This document shows, in pieces, positions 27,433 to 35,639 of a stretch of DNA of 64,000 bases (positions are counted from its first letter, which is position 1; every line of letters starts with the position of its first letter). The translations under genes were made by a program, and so were the position numbers. The stretch covers positions 1 to 64,000 of the forward strand of contig JBFLYP010000001.1 of NCBI GenBank assembly GCA_040756575.1. The letters run 5' to 3'. The DNA is from DTYU01 sp040756575 (GTDB taxonomy: Bacteria; Bacillota; Desulfotomaculia; Desulfotomaculales; Ammonificaceae). Under the pieces are notes generated by a model. The model searched no databases, was not told the origin of the DNA, and saw only the letters and a program-made list of their open reading frames with translations.

Positions 27433-27633
27433 ATGTCCAAGCGCCGTTTCCGCAAGGACCGCGGCTACGAGGAGCCAGAGCTTATGGAGTACCTGCACCG
27501 CCCTCCCGGCTCGCCTCAGCCGAGGGAAAAATCCTCACAGGAGTGCCAGCTCAGGAGCCGCCACCGGCACGGCACCAGCAAGAACATCAAGCTCGGCATG
27601 AGTTACAAGACCGGCCGAAGAGAGCCCAAGTAA
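27433..27633 (+). CDS. Small basic protein of unknown function
   Basis: A 66-residue, very basic product (MSKRRFRKDRGYEEPELMEY..., ending MSYKTGRREPK) without cysteines in a zinc pattern or membrane segments. I accept it as a gene because a strong GGAGGAG ribosome-binding site lies five bases before the ATG and the frame fits the gap between two minus-strand genes, ending two bases from the MBL gene stop. A nucleic-acid-binding role would fit the charge but is only a guess. Confidence 0.55.
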   Translation: MSKRRFRKDRGYEEPELMEYLHRPPGSPQPREKSSQECQLRSRHRHGTSKNIKLGMSYKTGRREPK

Positions 27634-27634
27634 G

Positions 27635-28459
27635 CTAAAATTCAAAACTCTCGCCGGCCGGGGCGAAGCTAAAACGTTCGCCGAAGATGCCGGCAAGATA
27701 GGCCGCCTTCGGCAAACCTGTGCAGTGATTGGCTGCTAACAGCTTCAGGTCGAGTTCCTTCAGGTAGGAAACTGTAGCCTCCATCTGTTCAGGTGCAACG
27801 GGACCAAGGTGCGTCCCTCCCAGTATCGCCGCCACCTTGTTTACACCCGTTACCGCACGGGCATGTTCAATGATGTTCACTACCCCGGCGTGGGCGCAGC
27901 CGAGCAGGATAACGAGCCCCGCCGGTGTTTCGATATACAGGCTGAGGTCGTCCGCCACCGGGTCGGGAACCTGCTCTGTACCCTGGTAAACATACATCCT
28001 GGGGTCTCCTTTTTCAAATGGGGTCCGCCGCGGGACTTCACCGCTCAACCAGAAACCGGCAAATGCTTCAAGCGGCTGCTCCACAAGGACGAACTCGGCT
28101 CCTGCCGCCTCAAGTTCCTCCCGGGAGAAGGGAATCCCGACGTAGCGGTCGGCAGGAGATGACACCCGGTGACCGCTGAAAATGTCCGGGTGACCATAAA
28201 CCGGTACCGGTCTCCCGATCAAGTTGAGAACATCCCTTAAACCACCGGTATGGTCGCTGTGCCCGTGGCTTAATATTACGGCTTCCGCGGCCCGCAGGTC
28301 CACCCCCAGGCGGAAGGCGTTGGTAACCACCGAGCCGCAGTGGCCGGTATCAAAAAGCACCTTGTGTCCGTCGAACTCCAACCACAGGCTAAGCCCGTGC
28401 TCCCCGAAAATGGGTAGCGTCCGCCCGACGGTGTTTTCAACCAGTACCGTAACCTTCAT
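27635..28459 (-). CDS. MBL-fold metallohydrolase (dihydropteroate-synthase-like/MptA-like subgroup)
   Basis: A 274-residue metallo-beta-lactamase-fold protein. Metal-binding motifs are FDTGHCG, LSHGHSDHTGG (the HxHxDH core), GCAHAGVVNI and LLAANHCTG. This spacing matches the subgroup often annotated as 7,8-dihydropterin-6-yl-methyl-4-(beta-D-ribofuranosyl)aminobenzene-5'-phosphate synthase. The true substrate of bacterial members is largely unknown. It is convergent with the small plus-strand gene downstream. Confidence 0.85.
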   Translation of the reverse strand: MKVTVLVENTVGRTLPIFGEHGLSLWLEFDGHKVLFDTGHCGSVVTNAFRLGVDLRAAEAVILSHGHSDHTGGLRDVLNLIGRPVPVYGHPDIFSGHRVSSPADRYVGIPFSREELEAAGAEFVLVEQPLEAFAGFWLSGEVPRRTPFEKGDPRMYVYQGTEQVPDPVADDLSLYIETPAGLVILLGCAHAGVVNIIEHARAVTGVNKVAAILGGTHLGPVAPEQMEATVSYLKELDLKLLAANHCTGLPKAAYLAGIFGERFSFAPAGESFEF

Positions 28460-28499
28460 AGAACCGTCCCTCCCCGCAGGTTACCGCTGCTGCCGCGTT

Positions 28500-29555
28500 T
28501 TACTTCAACGTCCACAGCCACAAAATAATCTCAAAAGCGATCAGCAGCACGATTGATACGTCCAGAAGCAAAAACCGGTGCGTAACCAGCTCATCGCTCA
28601 GCATCGCGTAGCTCCGTTCGATAACTTCAATCTTGCGGTCGATGCTGCTGAGCCACTCCTGCAGCCGGAATGTTTTGAGCGCCGCCGTGTAAACACGGGC
28701 ATAGAAGACGTCTTCCGTTACCTTCAGCGCGTTTTGCACCCGTTCGGTAATTTCGGTTACCTCGATGACAAGCTCCATCATCTGCCGCATAATATTGCGG
28801 TATTGTTTTAGACGGCGGTATCCTCCCCGCCCCGCTTCCTCGATGGCATCATACATCGCCGCCAATTCGCGGTCAAGTACGTTGTCGTAGTACCTGAGTT
28901 CTAAGAGTTGGGCGTTCGCGAACTCGAGGAGATCAGGAATGTCCGTGCTACCGGCGGGGTCGCAAACCAATGCCGCATCCCAGGTGATGATCGAAGTATC
29001 TTCCCCGTACGAGAAATGATTGCGCATCGTTTCCCGCCGCATCTCTTGGCTCACCGGTCCCCGCTCGCTCAAGAGGAGCGGCACGGGGTCCCAGTCTTTG
29101 GGCCACTTCTCAAAATAAAAGACCACAAAATCTTCGGCGAATCCGGTCAATCCTTCTCCCAAGATCGCCGGGCGCACCGCCTTTATGACTTCATCCCGGT
29201 AACCGGTAAAGACAGGCTCGAATCTCTCAAACTCACTTATCTGTATGGAAAGCTCCTGCAGTTCGCTGTAACCGAAGCTGTCCGGCAGCAGGAGCCGTAT
29301 AACTACGGTCAAAACCCCGAAGTCGTATAACCGGGAAGTTGGTGCGGTGGCAAATTCCCATCTCCCGGCCCGAAAAGGGCGGCCTTCTAATTCTACGGTT
29401 ACCGGCGGGTTTTTAAACTCGAGGGCCTTCGGCCTTACCCGCGATAGCCTGAGCCGCCACACCGGCTTTTCCGCTGAGAGCAGCTCCTCTGCCTGAACCA
29501 GATCGATCTCCTGGGCGATGTCGTACAACCGGTAAAGCCATACTGAACCACGCAT
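28500..29555 (-). CDS. Membrane-anchored RMND1/Sif2-like (DUF155-type) protein
   Basis: A protein of about 351 residues: a soluble N-terminal body, then a conserved-looking helical region (LLEFANAQLLELRYYDNVLDREL at about 215-237, split by family convention), a long amphipathic helix (SSIDRKIEVIERSYAML), and one C-terminal membrane segment (about 325-347, VSIVLLIAFEIILWLW). The arrangement resembles DUF155/RMND1 proteins, which are tail-anchored; the match is architectural, so the family call is tentative. I used the ATG at 29555 rather than the upstream GTG. Its neighbours are unrelated housekeeping genes. Confidence 0.55.
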   Translation of the reverse strand: MRGSVWLYRLYDIAQEIDLVQAEELLSAEKPVWRLRLSRVRPKALEFKNPPVTVELEGRPFRAGRWEFATAPTSRLYDFGVLTVVIRLLLPDSFGYSELQELSIQISEFERFEPVFTGYRDEVIKAVRPAILGEGLTGFAEDFVVFYFEKWPKDWDPVPLLLSERGPVSQEMRRETMRNHFSYGEDTSIITWDAALVCDPAGSTDIPDLLEFANAQLLELRYYDNVLDRELAAMYDAIEEAGRGGYRRLKQYRNIMRQMMELVIEVTEITERVQNALKVTEDVFYARVYTAALKTFRLQEWLSSIDRKIEVIERSYAMLSDELVTHRFLLLDVSIVLLIAFEIILWLWTLK

Positions 29556-29604
29556 TTGTGCCGCCACCACTGTAAGAATAATTCCAATTGCGGTTTCCGA
29601 CTCG

Positions 29605-30522
29605 TTAGTTTAATCCGGTACCCGCTGACCGGCTTCCCTGGCGTGTGCCGCGCCGTTCCAGCTCAGCGTCTATTGCACTTACCACATCCGCCTTCGATAT
29701 CCCCCAGCGCGGCGCCACGAGCAGCGCCTCATCCGTAACATCTCCTACCAACCTTAGAATTACCATTTCGGGAGATAGGGATTCGATAAAGTCACATGCT
29801 GCAGATACGTACTCATCGACGGAAAAAACGTTAACCTCCCCTCTGGCCCATTGCGCGGCAAGGGCTGTTCCACGGAAGACTTGGAGATGGTGCAGTTTCA
29901 CCCCGTCAATACCCGCTGTGTTCAGGGCCTCCGCCGTCCGAAGAAAATCTGCCCTGGATTCGCCGGGCAAGCCAAGGATGACGTGAGCTCCGATATAGAT
30001 CCCGCGGCCCTTGGTGCGTTTAACCGCGCCGAGAAATGTTGCGAAATCATGCCCCCGGTTTATATGCCTGAGTGTTTCATCATTACTGGACTGAAGCCCG
30101 TACTCCACCCATACCATCCAGCGGCCGGTATAGCTCTGTAACAGATCAAGCACAGGGTCCGGAACACAGTCCGGCCGTGTGGCAACGGCAAGTCCCACTA
30201 CATCCGGGTCACTAAGGGCCTCTGAATAAAGGCTGTGGAGGGTCTCAAGCGAAGCATAGGTGTTCGTGTATGCTTGAAAATACGCTATGTAACGCTCTGC
30301 ACGGTGTCTTGCAGCCTTAAACCTGCGAATCTGCTCCGGTACAGCGAGGCTTTTTTCGGCAAACGGACTAAACGCCCGGTTTACACAAAAGGTGCATCCC
30401 CCTGCGCCGATAGTCCCATCCCTGTTTGGGCATCCAAAGCCGGCGTCAAGCGGGATCTTATAAACGGGTCCGCCGAACGATTCCCGCAGAAAACGGCTGA
30501 ACGTGTAGTAACGTTTTTCCAT
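29605..30522 (-). CDS. Radical SAM protein, TIGR01212/YhcC-like
   Basis: A 305-residue radical SAM enzyme with a non-standard spacing of cluster cysteines: GFGCPNRDGTIGAGGCTFC, that is C-x8-11-C-x2-C. Other family features are YFQAYTNTYAS, ATRPDCVPD, WVEYGLQSSNDETL, GAHVILGLPGES and GVKLHHLQVFRGT. Members are linked to tRNA or translation-related chemistry, but the reaction is not established. It lies 10 bases from the next gene upstream (PIN protein), on the same strand. Confidence 0.9.
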   Translation of the reverse strand: MEKRYYTFSRFLRESFGGPVYKIPLDAGFGCPNRDGTIGAGGCTFCVNRAFSPFAEKSLAVPEQIRRFKAARHRAERYIAYFQAYTNTYASLETLHSLYSEALSDPDVVGLAVATRPDCVPDPVLDLLQSYTGRWMVWVEYGLQSSNDETLRHINRGHDFATFLGAVKRTKGRGIYIGAHVILGLPGESRADFLRTAEALNTAGIDGVKLHHLQVFRGTALAAQWARGEVNVFSVDEYVSAACDFIESLSPEMVILRLVGDVTDEALLVAPRWGISKADVVSAIDAELERRGTRQGSRSAGTGLN

Positions 30523-30531
30523 CTTGCCGGG

Positions 30532-31668
30532 TTAGCTTCTGCCCTCTGGGTATTCTTGCAGGAGAAAGGCGTGTGCGCGCATAATTTTAATGCCGGAATA
30601 CTCTCCGATCGCCAACAGGTGCCTGTCTTGAGAGATAATATAGTCTGCGCCGCCTGCAACCGCGCATTCTATCAGCCGGTTGTCCGAGGGATCCTTTTCA
30701 ACCAGGTGAAGTTTGAGCTCCGTCTCAACAAGCGTCAAATTCTCGTGACGGAGAAGTTTTTTCATCGCCTCCTCCCGTCTGGCGAGCGCTTCTTTCGGAC
30801 CGAATCTCATTTTATTGAATATGCAGAGGTATTCGTCAAGCAAGGCCGGGCTTACCACTACATCCACTTTTCCTTCGAGCCAGATACCGAGGAGGCGTCC
30901 GGACGCCTTTGATGGATTGATCAATCCTCCCATTATCACGTTTGTATCCACCACAATGCGGGGCCTGGATTTCACTGCCACCTTCAGAACCCGGGTTCTC
31001 GCGGCCGGCGGAACTTCCCGCGTTGCGTTCCGGAGAACTTTCAGGCAGACCCTTTTTCGATAAAAGAGCCGGAAGGGGGTCAGGATCTTAAGGAGAAGAT
31101 CTTTAGCGCTTTTCACTTTGGCGTCCCACGGGCGATACGGCGGGAGGCAGTATTCTCCACACCCGCCTTTTGTGTCACTCACACGCCGGCTGCCTGCCGC
31201 CGGGAGGACGTTGCCCGCTCCGCCTGTGTATTTATGTGCGCCACTAACACCGGGAACGGACCTGTCACCCATTCCTGCAGGAAAGCCGTGACCGGCTGCG
31301 CCGGACGTGCTCCCAGTCTCTCCGCCGGGGTAACACGTCAGGCCGGGCCGCATCACGCGGTTGGAGACGCCCGAGGAATTATTTGGGCTTTTCCCCGGCC
31401 GACGCTGCCGGCGGGCCTTACGGCACCAACCTGCTGAAGGCGGGCGCTGTGGATATGCGATCACCCGCTGTGGCGGCCTGTTGGCCGGGCCTGCATCCGA
31501 CCCGGCACCGAGCGCTTCGGGCTTAAAGGGTTCTTGCTCCCCTCCGGAGGCTCGAATATCCTCCGCCCGGCGGTTCCTCTCCTCCGGGTCGACCGGGCCG
31601 CCTGCGTCAGGAAGAAGGGTCGTATCCTTGCCGGCCGTCGAGCCGGAGTCCTTTTCGTTACCCTGCAC
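30532..31668 (-). CDS. PIN-domain nuclease with long Gly/Pro-rich N-terminal extension
   Basis: A 378-residue protein. The C-terminal 160 residues are a PIN domain of the TIGR00305 kind: PRIVVDTNVIMGGLIN (first Asp), SPALLDEYLCI (Glu), and KDPSDNRLIECAVAGGADYIISQDRHL (the acidic trio). The first 190 residues are low-complexity Gly/Pro/Arg-rich and probably disordered. The start is nonetheless convincing: a GTG at 31668, seven bases after GGGGAGG. PIN proteins of this group are usually RNases and often toxins, but no antitoxin gene is adjacent; acyP lies 18 bases upstream. A shorter translation product starting at the PIN domain is possible. Confidence 0.75.
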   Translation of the reverse strand: MQGNEKDSGSTAGKDTTLLPDAGGPVDPEERNRRAEDIRASGGEQEPFKPEALGAGSDAGPANRPPQRVIAYPQRPPSAGWCRKARRQRRPGKSPNNSSGVSNRVMRPGLTCYPGGETGSTSGAAGHGFPAGMGDRSVPGVSGAHKYTGGAGNVLPAAGSRRVSDTKGGCGEYCLPPYRPWDAKVKSAKDLLLKILTPFRLFYRKRVCLKVLRNATREVPPAARTRVLKVAVKSRPRIVVDTNVIMGGLINPSKASGRLLGIWLEGKVDVVVSPALLDEYLCIFNKMRFGPKEALARREEAMKKLLRHENLTLVETELKLHLVEKDPSDNRLIECAVAGGADYIISQDRHLLAIGEYSGIKIMRAHAFLLQEYPEGRS

Positions 31669-31686
31669 AAACGTTCCTCCCCGTTG

Positions 31687-31965
31687 TTATCCACGGATGC
31701 TAAAGCCGTTAAAGCTTTCGCACGGGTCTTCCCAGTTCACTATTACCTCCGTTACACGGGCTGCAGGCGGTCCTTTTTTACACCATGAAATAAGTTTTTC
31801 GACAGCCTCCCGTTCACCCTGGAACACTGCTTCTACGGAGCCGTCCGCCAGGTTGCGGATCCAGCCGCTTACCCCCGCAGCAAGTGCCTCCTCCCGGGTG
31901 TAACCCCGGAAGTAGACCCCCTGGACCTTTCCTTTTATTATAACGTGAGCCTGTACCTGCTGCAT
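31687..31965 (-). CDS. acyP: Acylphosphatase
   Basis: A 92-residue enzyme that hydrolyses acyl phosphates. The catalytic phosphate-binding loop with Arg is GKVQGVYFRGYTREEA, and the second signature GWIRNLADGSVEAVFQG contains the catalytic Asn. Length and motif spacing are standard. AGGAGG lies upstream of the ATG. It is followed by the PIN gene 18 bases on. Confidence 0.95.
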   Translation of the reverse strand: MQQVQAHVIIKGKVQGVYFRGYTREEALAAGVSGWIRNLADGSVEAVFQGEREAVEKLISWCKKGPPAARVTEVIVNWEDPCESFNGFSIRG

Positions 31966-31989
31966 CTTGCACCTCCTGAAACACGTTCT

Positions 31990-32637
31990 TCAAAGTTCAC
32001 TTAGTTCCCGCCACAACTGCCGGGAGACTACCGACCGGATACTTACGGCTTTGTAATCCCATTTTTCCGTAAAAGGCGTTCTTGGCCAGTCCCTCGACCT
32101 GACCCGCGGCATTTCGGCGTAATGCACCACACGCCTGGTTCGGAGCCACCGGCGAACCAGCTCATCTTCACCCTTATTGGTAATTGCCTCCCGCAGGGCA
32201 AGTGCCCGCGGCGCGGCCGGGCAGCAAAAAAAGGTTTGGCAGACAAAAGGGCGCACCGGGTAAACCCTGCAGGTGCGGGTCTGGCGGTCGAGGAAAACGC
32301 AGTACCCGTCCTCAAGCCGGCGCAGGGTAATATCTACGACAGGCCCCGCGACCGCTACGTTACTATAATGCGTCAAAAAGTCACCGAGCGTGCGCGTTTC
32401 CGTGGCGAGCGAAAGATTTAAACAATCGATGACGGTAAGCGGGGCGCGTTCCGCGCAGCAGCGATCACATCCATGGCAGGCCGGTTCTTCGGGGCGACGG
32501 AGACGGGTAAGCGGAAGACTTGCAAAGGCCCGGTTCAAGGCATCGAGGTAGTCCTGCACGGTCGCCGACTTGCTGTAAACGGCCACATCATAGCCCTGCG
32601 CACCCCCGGAGTGCCACAAAAACGCCTTAACCGCCAA
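31990..32637 (-). CDS. YkgJ-type cysteine-cluster protein
   Basis: A 215-residue protein with the CxxCxxCC zinc/iron-chelating motif CHGCDRCC at about residue 54 and the paired downstream cysteines (DGYCVFLDRQTRTCRVYPVRPFVCQTFFCCP). This family is annotated as putative metal chelators, with function unclear. The start codon is TTG at 32637. It is the first gene of a likely run with acyP, PIN and radical SAM. Confidence 0.85.
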   Translation of the reverse strand: MAVKAFLWHSGGAQGYDVAVYSKSATVQDYLDALNRAFASLPLTRLRRPEEPACHGCDRCCAERAPLTVIDCLNLSLATETRTLGDFLTHYSNVAVAGPVVDITLRRLEDGYCVFLDRQTRTCRVYPVRPFVCQTFFCCPAAPRALALREAITNKGEDELVRRWLRTRRVVHYAEMPRVRSRDWPRTPFTEKWDYKAVSIRSVVSRQLWRELSEL

Positions 32638-32815
32638 AAGGCAACTCCTTTCCGAAACTCCTTTTCAGCTTTAAGTATACAGGAAAAACACTGTCGGGTG
32701 CCAGTGAAAGGGAAGAAAAAAATGAGCCCTTATTCCAGAACCGCCAATACTTTCCAGAGAGGCAAGCGGCTACCGCGAAATTTGGCTAAAGCTATAGGAG
32801 GAATTTGTCCAAAAA

Positions 32816-33946
32816 GTGCGAAGATTTTTAGGTAAGGTTAAATATTTTCGAAATTTTTGGGGGCAGTTCTTAAAAATGCTTGATGAAAAAGGCATGGTGA
32901 GTAAACTATTAAACGAGCTTGAAACGCTGCGCCGGCTTGCAAACCAGATAGAGGACGCCACCCGAAACCGCATTGAAGAATCCGGGAAACTGCTGCAAAA
33001 GATCCTTAACGCTATACCCGACCAGGTTGTTCTGAAAGATCAGTATCTGGTCTACCGCTTTGCAAACTCTGCTTTTTGCCGTTTTCTCGGCAAAGAACAG
33101 AACGAAGTAATCGGGAAAACTGATTACGACCTTTTTCCGCCTAAGGAGGCGGAAAAGCAACGTTCCGGCGACATCAAAGTTATCGAAATCAAGCAGCCCC
33201 AGCTACAGGAGGAAGAGATTATCTCCGCAGCGGGGAAGAAGTACCTTCGTGTGGCCAAAAACCCGGTGGTTGACGATTCGGGACAGGTAATTGGTGTTCT
33301 GTGTTCCGTACGCGATATCACCGCGTTAAAACAAATGGAAGAGGCGCTCAAACAAACCCTTAACAGACTTCAGAGAGTTGTTGTCCAAGCCGTCCAGGGA
33401 ATGGCAAGAGTGGTTGAAAGGAGGGACGCTTACACCGCCGGCCACCAGTTTCGGGTTGCAGACCTCGCGTGCGCTATTGCAGATGAGTTGGCGTTTTCCG
33501 AATTCGAGATGAGGGGTATCCAGATGGCCGCCCTGGTCCACGATATCGGCAAGGTGGGAGTACCGGTCGAAATACTCAATAAGCCCGGACGGTTGACCAA
33601 GACTGAGTTTGAGCTGATTAAGACCCACCCGAGGGTGGGCTATGATATACTTAAGGAGGTCGAGTTCCCGTGGCCGATAGCCCGGATTGTGTTGCAGCAC
33701 CACGAACGTCTCGACGGTTCCGGTTACCCACTCGGGTTGAAGGCCGATGAGATATGCTGGGAAGCGAAGGTTTTGGCTGTGGCCGATGTGGTGGAGGCGA
33801 TGGCTTCCCACCGGCCCTACCGTCCTGCACTCGGCATTGAGAAAGCCCTCGAGGAAATTGCTGATAAGAAAGGCTTACTATACGATTCTGATATCGTTGA
33901 GATCTGTTTAAGGCTTTTCGCTGTCGAAGGCTTTAGGTTCGGGTAG
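32816..33946 (+). CDS. PAS domain/HD-GYP cyclic-di-GMP phosphodiesterase
   Basis: A 376-residue cytosolic signalling protein. A short coiled coil (about 25-55) leads into a PAS domain (LLQKILNAIPDQVVLKD; VIGKTDYDLFPPKEAE; SVRDITALKQME). The HD-GYP output follows at about 195-370, with AYTAGHQFRVADLA, LVHDIGKVGVP, ILNKPGRLTKTEFELIKTHP and HHERLDGSGYPLGL, all metal-binding positions intact. It would hydrolyse c-di-GMP in response to a ligand sensed by PAS. The GTG start at 32816 lies 14 bases after AGGAGG, a wide spacing, so the ATG at 32876 is an alternative. Confidence 0.9.
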   Translation: MRRFLGKVKYFRNFWGQFLKMLDEKGMVSKLLNELETLRRLANQIEDATRNRIEESGKLLQKILNAIPDQVVLKDQYLVYRFANSAFCRFLGKEQNEVIGKTDYDLFPPKEAEKQRSGDIKVIEIKQPQLQEEEIISAAGKKYLRVAKNPVVDDSGQVIGVLCSVRDITALKQMEEALKQTLNRLQRVVVQAVQGMARVVERRDAYTAGHQFRVADLACAIADELAFSEFEMRGIQMAALVHDIGKVGVPVEILNKPGRLTKTEFELIKTHPRVGYDILKEVEFPWPIARIVLQHHERLDGSGYPLGLKADEICWEAKVLAVADVVEAMASHRPYRPALGIEKALEEIADKKGLLYDSDIVEICLRLFAVEGFRFG

Positions 33947-34121
33947 CCTGCTCACGTATTACCGCATCGCCCGCCCCCATATGTCCGCTGCAAACTGGAC
34001 CAACATTAAAGCTCCTCCTTGATAATCAGCGCCGCTTTATTTTTGATGTTAAGGTTTATCTTACCTTAGCTTTTTATGATTATGGCTTCAGACCGATTTC
34101 GGCTTGACGGATTCGTAAATG

Positions 34122-35495
34122 CTATAACCTTTTCGCGAACGCGGCGCAAGAATTTACAAAACGCAACGCCGCTCCGGGCCGGGCCATGAAGTGCGTGTGC
34201 AGGTACGAAGCCACCACGTTTTTGTAGACCACGCCGTCCTCCTGTACCGCGCCGCGGTGGAAGTGAAACCGGTATGCCGCAGGAAGCCGTCTTTCCTGCC
34301 CGGCCAGCATTGAGTAATGAAATACATGCCCCCGGAGTATTTCTCCCCGCCGCAAAAGGCAGGTGTCCATGAGGGCCTCGGCCGTCACGTATCCTAACCG
34401 CTGGAGCTTCCGGGTGAGCGTCGCCTGTACCGGGAGAACCCCGGCCATTCTCCAGGATGCACCGTCAGACGTGATGTTATCGCTAAGATACATAAGCCCG
34501 CCGCATTCGGCCAACACCGGCATCCCTGCGTCTGCGGCTTCCTTTATCGCCGACCGCAGGGTTGCGTTAGCCGAAAGACCTTCGGCGTATACCTCCGGAA
34601 ACCCGCCGCCGAGGTAAAGTCCCGCAGTGCCGGGCGGCAGCGAATTATCTGCTATGGGGCTAAAAAAAGCCAGTTCTGCGCCAAAGCTTTGCAGGAGTTC
34701 CAGGTTTTCCGGATAGTAAAAGTTGAACGCTGCGTCGCGGGCAACCGCAATGCGCACCCGTGGCGGCACCGGGGTTATGGGGAAAACGGTTCCTGCCGGC
34801 TCCAGAACCGGCGGAGCTTCTGCCACCCGCAGAACGGCGTGCAGGTTTACCCCGCCGGCGACCGCTGCCGCGATCAGCCCAATGCGCTCCCGCACCGCCG
34901 CCGTCTCGTAAACCGGTACCAGGCCCAGGTGCCTTTCGGGCACGCCGAGCGCCGGGTCGCGCTTCAAGGCCCCTAACACCGGTACCCCCGTCTTTCCCTC
35001 TACCGCCTCCCGTACCAGCGCCGCATGCCGCTCGCTCCCGGTAAAGGTGATGATCACCCCCGCAAGGTTGACCGTCGGATCGATGTTTTTAAACCCTAAA
35101 ACCACCGCCGCCGCCGAAGCCGCCATCCCGTGGACGTCCACCACCAGGATAACGGGGGCTTGTAGGAGCTTTGCCAGATGCGCCGTACTCCCGGACTCGC
35201 TTTCCGGCCCCAGGCCGTCGAAAAGGCCCATAGCCCCCTCGATTACGGCGATATCCGCTCCCCGGCACCCCCGCAGGAAAACCTCCCGCACCGCGTCGGC
35301 CGGGAGCATCCAAGTGTCCAAGTTACGGGAGGGTCGCCCGGTGGACGCCGTATGAAAACCGGGGTCTATGTAATCCGGCCCCGCTTTGAACCCCTGCACC
35401 CGGAGACCCCGCGCCGCAAGCGCCGCCATCAGCCCCACGGCCACCGTCGTCTTCCCGGCCCCGCTCGCCACGCCGGCCACCATCACCCGCCGCAT
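34122..35495 (-). CDS. cobB: Cobyrinate a,c-diamide synthase
   Basis: Glutamine- and ATP-dependent amidation of the a and c carboxylates of cobyrinate (CbiA in the anaerobic nomenclature). It has 457 residues. The N-terminal synthetase domain shows the P-loop VAGVASGAGKTTVA, FKAGPDYIDPGFH, and EGAMGLFDG. The C-terminal glutaminase shows GLYLGGGFPEVYA, VLAECGGLMYLSDN with the triad Cys, and HYSMLAGQE with the His. It is last in the cobalamin block on the minus strand, 144 bases after cbiP. Confidence 0.95.
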   Translation of the reverse strand: MRRVMVAGVASGAGKTTVAVGLMAALAARGLRVQGFKAGPDYIDPGFHTASTGRPSRNLDTWMLPADAVREVFLRGCRGADIAVIEGAMGLFDGLGPESESGSTAHLAKLLQAPVILVVDVHGMAASAAAVVLGFKNIDPTVNLAGVIITFTGSERHAALVREAVEGKTGVPVLGALKRDPALGVPERHLGLVPVYETAAVRERIGLIAAAVAGGVNLHAVLRVAEAPPVLEPAGTVFPITPVPPRVRIAVARDAAFNFYYPENLELLQSFGAELAFFSPIADNSLPPGTAGLYLGGGFPEVYAEGLSANATLRSAIKEAADAGMPVLAECGGLMYLSDNITSDGASWRMAGVLPVQATLTRKLQRLGYVTAEALMDTCLLRRGEILRGHVFHYSMLAGQERRLPAAYRFHFHRGAVQEDGVVYKNVVASYLHTHFMARPGAALRFVNSCAAFAKRL

Positions 35496-35639
35496 AACAT
35501 CACCTGCCTCGAAAGCATTTTTTGCTACCGTACGGTAAACCAGTACAGGTTGGCGCGAAATTTCAAGAGTAACATAACTCTTGCAAGTACTGAAGAAGAA
35601 ATGTTCTGCTAAAAAGGCTTCTTTTTTCTTGCCGGCACC

